14,427 nt of DNA. Source: an uncultured Blautia sp. GTDB lineage: Bacteria > Bacillota > Clostridia > Lachnospirales > Lachnospiraceae. The position numbers were made by a program, and so were the translations under genes. The notes beneath the pieces are model-generated. The model searched no databases. It had not been told where the DNA came from and saw only the letters and a program-made list of their open reading frames with translations. Positions 11,889 through 14,427 of the stretch are shown here, in pieces. The DNA lies in contig CABSEJ010000081.1 of NCBI GenBank assembly GCA_902476765.1, forward strand, positions 1-14,427, read 5' to 3'. Positions within the stretch are counted from its first letter, which is position 1, and every line of letters begins with the position of its first letter.

Positions 11889-14427
11889 ATGGCTAGAAAG
11901 ATGAAAACCATGGATGGTAACCATGCAGCAGCTCATGCTTCATATGCTTATTCTGATGTTGCGGCTATCTATCCGATTACCCCATCATCTGTCATGGCAG
12001 AGGCTACAGACGAGTGGGCAACACAGGGAAGAAAGAACATTTTCGGACAGGAAGTTCAGGTTACGGAAATGCAGTCCGAGGCAGGCGCAGCAGGTGCCGT
12101 TCACGGTTCTTTGGCAGCAGGCGCCCTGACAACCACATATACAGCATCTCAGGGTCTTCTGTTAATGATTCCAAACCTTTACAAAATTGCCGGTGAGCAG
12201 CTTCCAGGCGTTATCAATGTATCTGCCCGTGCGTTAGCAAGCCATGCATTATCTATTTTCGGCGACCATTCTGACGTATATGCATGTCGTCAGACAGGAT
12301 GCGCTATGCTGTGCGAGTCTTCCGTACAGGAAGTTATGGACCTGACACCGGTTGCACACTGTGCTGCAATCAAGGGAAAAGTTCCTTTCATCAATTTCTT
12401 CGACGGATTCCGTACTTCTCACGAAATCCAGAAAATCGAGACATGGGACTATGAGGATTTAAAAGATTTAGTGGATATGGACGCTATTGACGCTTTCCGT
12501 AAACACGCTTTAAATCCAAACCATCCATGCCAGAGAGGTTCCGCACAGAATCCGGACATCTTCTTCCAGGCAAGAGAAGCATGTAATCCTTACTATGACG
12601 CACTGCCGGCATTAGTTCAGGAGTACATGGACAAAGTAAATGCTAAAATCGGCACAAACTATAAACTGTTCAACTACTACGGAGCAGAGGACGCAGAGCA
12701 TGTCATCATTGCTATGGGTTCTGCATGTGAGACCATTGAGGAGACTATCGACTACTTAATGGCAGCAGGCAAGAAAGTAGGTCTTGTGACAGTACGTCTT
12801 TACAGACCATTCTGTGCAGAAGCATTAGTAAATGCTATTCCTGATTCCGTAAAACAGATTAGCGTATTAGACAGAACAAAAGAGCCAGGTTCTCTTGGTG
12901 AGCCTCTGTACTTAGACGTTGTAGCAGCTCTGAAGGGAACAAAATTCAACGATGTACCTGTATTCACAGGACGTTACGGATTAGGTTCCAAAGATACTAC
13001 ACCGGCTCAGATTGTTGCTGTATATGAAAACACAACAAAACAGAAATTCACAATCGGTATTGTGGATGATGTTACCAACTTATCTCTGGAAGTTGGCGCT
13101 CCTCTGGTTACTACACCGGAAGGAACCATCAACTGCAAGTTCTGGGGATTAGGAGCTGACGGTACCGTTGGTGCTAACAAGAACTCCATCAAGATTATCG
13201 GTGACAACACAGATATGTATGCACAGGCTTACTTTGATTATGACTCCAAGAAATCCGGCGGTGTTACAATGTCTCACCTTCGTTTCGGAAAGAGCCCAAT
13301 CAAATCCACATACCTGATTAAGCAGGCTAACTTTGTAGCATGCCACAATCCTTCTTATATTGATAAATACAACATGGTACAGGAGCTGGTTGACGGCGGT
13401 ACATTCCTGTTAAACTGCCCATGGGATGCAGAAGGCCTGGAGAAACATCTGCCAGGACAGGTGAAGGCATTCATCGCTAACCACAATATTAAATTCTATG
13501 TAATCGACGGTATCAAGATTGGTAAAGAAATCGGTCTGGGCGGACGTATCAATACAGTTCTTCAGTCTGCATTCTTCAAACTGGCTAACATCATTCCGGA
13601 AGAGCATGCCATCGAACTGATGAAGGCAGCTGCAAAAGCTACTTACGGAAGAAAAGGCGATGCTATCGTTCAGATGAACTATGATGCTATCGATGCCGGC
13701 GCTAAGCAGGTTGTTGAAGTACAGGTTCCGGAAAGCTGGAAAGACTGCGCAGACGAAGGTCTGGCTATGGCTCATGCTGAGAACGGACGCAAAGATGTTG
13801 TTGATTTCGTAAACAACGTTCAGTCCAAAGTAAATGCTCAGGAAGGTAACTCCTTACCAGTATCTGCATTTACAGAATATGTTGACGGTACTACACCATC
13901 CGGTTCTTCTGCATACGAGAAACGTGGTATTGCCGTAGATATTCCTGTATGGCAGCCGGAAAACTGTATCCAGTGTAACCGCTGTGCATATGTTTGCCCA
14001 CATGCTGTTATCCGTCCTGTAGCTATGACAGAGGCTGAGGTTGAAGCAGCTCCGGAAGGAATGAAGACCTTACCTATGACAGGTATGGCTGATTATAAAT
14101 TTGTTATGACTGTATCTGCTTATGACTGTACAGGATGCGGCTCCTGTGCTAATGTCTGCCCAGGCAAGAAGGGTGCAAAAGCTCTTGTTATGCAGAACAT
14201 GGAAGTAAATGCAGGAGAGCAGAAATACTTTGATTATGCTGTAGAACTTCCTGTAAAAGAGGATGTTATTGCTAAATTCAAAGAAAATACAGTAAAAGGT
14301 TCTCAGTTCAAACAGCCTCTTCTTGAGTTCTCAGGAGCATGTGCAGGCTGTGGTGAGACACCATATGCAAAACTGATTACACAGCTGTTCGGTGACAGAA
14401 TGTACATTGCAAATGCTACAGGATGTT
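11889..14427 (+). CDS. nifJ: Pyruvate:ferredoxin (flavodoxin) oxidoreductase, partial at the window end
   Basis: The first 846 codons of a protein that is usually about 1,180 residues; the gene runs past the window. The enzyme oxidises pyruvate with CoA to acetyl-CoA and CO2 and reduces ferredoxin in the cytoplasm. Order: domain I with AAIYPITPSS (25-34; Thr31 and Arg114 correspond to pyruvate-binding residues of the Desulfovibrio africanus enzyme); domain II and the gamma-like domain (about 260-620); a two-cluster ferredoxin insert with CIQCNRCAYVCP (693-704) and CTGCGSCANVCP (747-758); then the start of the thiamine-diphosphate domain with CAGCGET (818-824), whose Cys818 and Cys821 should bind the proximal cluster. 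The frame holds at every checked motif, so I see no break. Codon use is narrower than in neighbouring genes, as expected for strong expression. In this setting it feeds acetate, butyrate and hydrogen metabolism. Confidence 0.97.
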   Translation, partial: MARKMKTMDGNHAAAHASYAYSDVAAIYPITPSSVMAEATDEWATQGRKNIFGQEVQVTEMQSEAGAAGAVHGSLAAGALTTTYTASQGLLLMIPNLYKIAGEQLPGVINVSARALASHALSIFGDHSDVYACRQTGCAMLCESSVQEVMDLTPVAHCAAIKGKVPFINFFDGFRTSHEIQKIETWDYEDLKDLVDMDAIDAFRKHALNPNHPCQRGSAQNPDIFFQAREACNPYYDALPALVQEYMDKVNAKIGTNYKLFNYYGAEDAEHVIIAMGSACETIEETIDYLMAAGKKVGLVTVRLYRPFCAEALVNAIPDSVKQISVLDRTKEPGSLGEPLYLDVVAALKGTKFNDVPVFTGRYGLGSKDTTPAQIVAVYENTTKQKFTIGIVDDVTNLSLEVGAPLVTTPEGTINCKFWGLGADGTVGANKNSIKIIGDNTDMYAQAYFDYDSKKSGGVTMSHLRFGKSPIKSTYLIKQANFVACHNPSYIDKYNMVQELVDGGTFLLNCPWDAEGLEKHLPGQVKAFIANHNIKFYVIDGIKIGKEIGLGGRINTVLQSAFFKLANIIPEEHAIELMKAAAKATYGRKGDAIVQMNYDAIDAGAKQVVEVQVPESWKDCADEGLAMAHAENGRKDVVDFVNNVQSKVNAQEGNSLPVSAFTEYVDGTTPSGSSAYEKRGIAVDIPVWQPENCIQCNRCAYVCPHAVIRPVAMTEAEVEAAPEGMKTLPMTGMADYKFVMTVSAYDCTGCGSCANVCPGKKGAKALVMQNMEVNAGEQKYFDYAVELPVKEDVIAKFKENTVKGSQFKQPLLEFSGACAGCGETPYAKLITQLFGDRMYIANATGC

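Overview
The window looks like a chromosomal segment of an anaerobic gut Firmicute, most likely of the family Lachnospiraceae (Blautia/Ruminococcus-like). The reasons are a moderate GC content, strong AGGAGG ribosome binding sites, a homodimeric-type pyruvate:ferredoxin oxidoreductase (PFOR), clostridial-type UxuA/UxuB, an RNHCP-domain protein, and the COG4586/4587/3694 ABC export cassette. The family assignment comes from recall of protein families, not from a search.

Layout: (1) 1-901, a small lipoprotein gene of unknown function, then a hairpin-rich gap with a minus-strand terminator. (2) 902-3480, a minus-strand three-gene ABC exporter operon (ATPase and two permeases) with a good sigma-A promoter overlapped by an inverted repeat and a second palindrome in the leader. 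(3) 3481-4068, a gene-poor stretch with hairpins and an intrinsic terminator that ends just before the next gene. (4) 4069-5006, an RNHCP zinc-ribbon protein and a MarR-type regulator with its own promoter and inverted repeat. (5) 5075-5410, a minus-strand unit with a strong promoter and palindromic operator. Its first ATG opens an 11-12 codon response-regulator N-terminus that then runs out of frame into a 60-residue two-helix membrane protein, so it is probably a deletion remnant. (6) 5415-8350, uxuA-uxuB on the minus strand, for the fructuronate to 2-keto-3-deoxygluconate steps of glucuronate catabolism. (7) 8351-9232, a divergent AraC-family regulator with an N-terminal cupin, the obvious candidate controller of uxuAB. 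(8) 9397-11028, an ABC-F ATPase with a degenerate second Walker A, on the minus strand. (9) 11195-11605, a divergent Rrf2-family regulator with a cysteine-rich Fe-S-type loop. (10) 11889 to the window end, the first 846 codons of PFOR.

Functionally this is mostly core and carbon metabolism. Hexuronates enter through UxuB/UxuA (keto-deoxygluconate is processed elsewhere) and yield pyruvate, which PFOR oxidises to acetyl-CoA, CO2 and reduced ferredoxin. The Rrf2 regulator beside PFOR could tie it to Fe-S or redox status. I see no RNA genes, CRISPR array, insertion sequence or phage gene. I found no clearly new multi-gene system. The items most worth a second look are the broken response-regulator/membrane-protein unit, the structured noncoding stretch before the RNHCP gene, and the operator-like repeats at several promoters.
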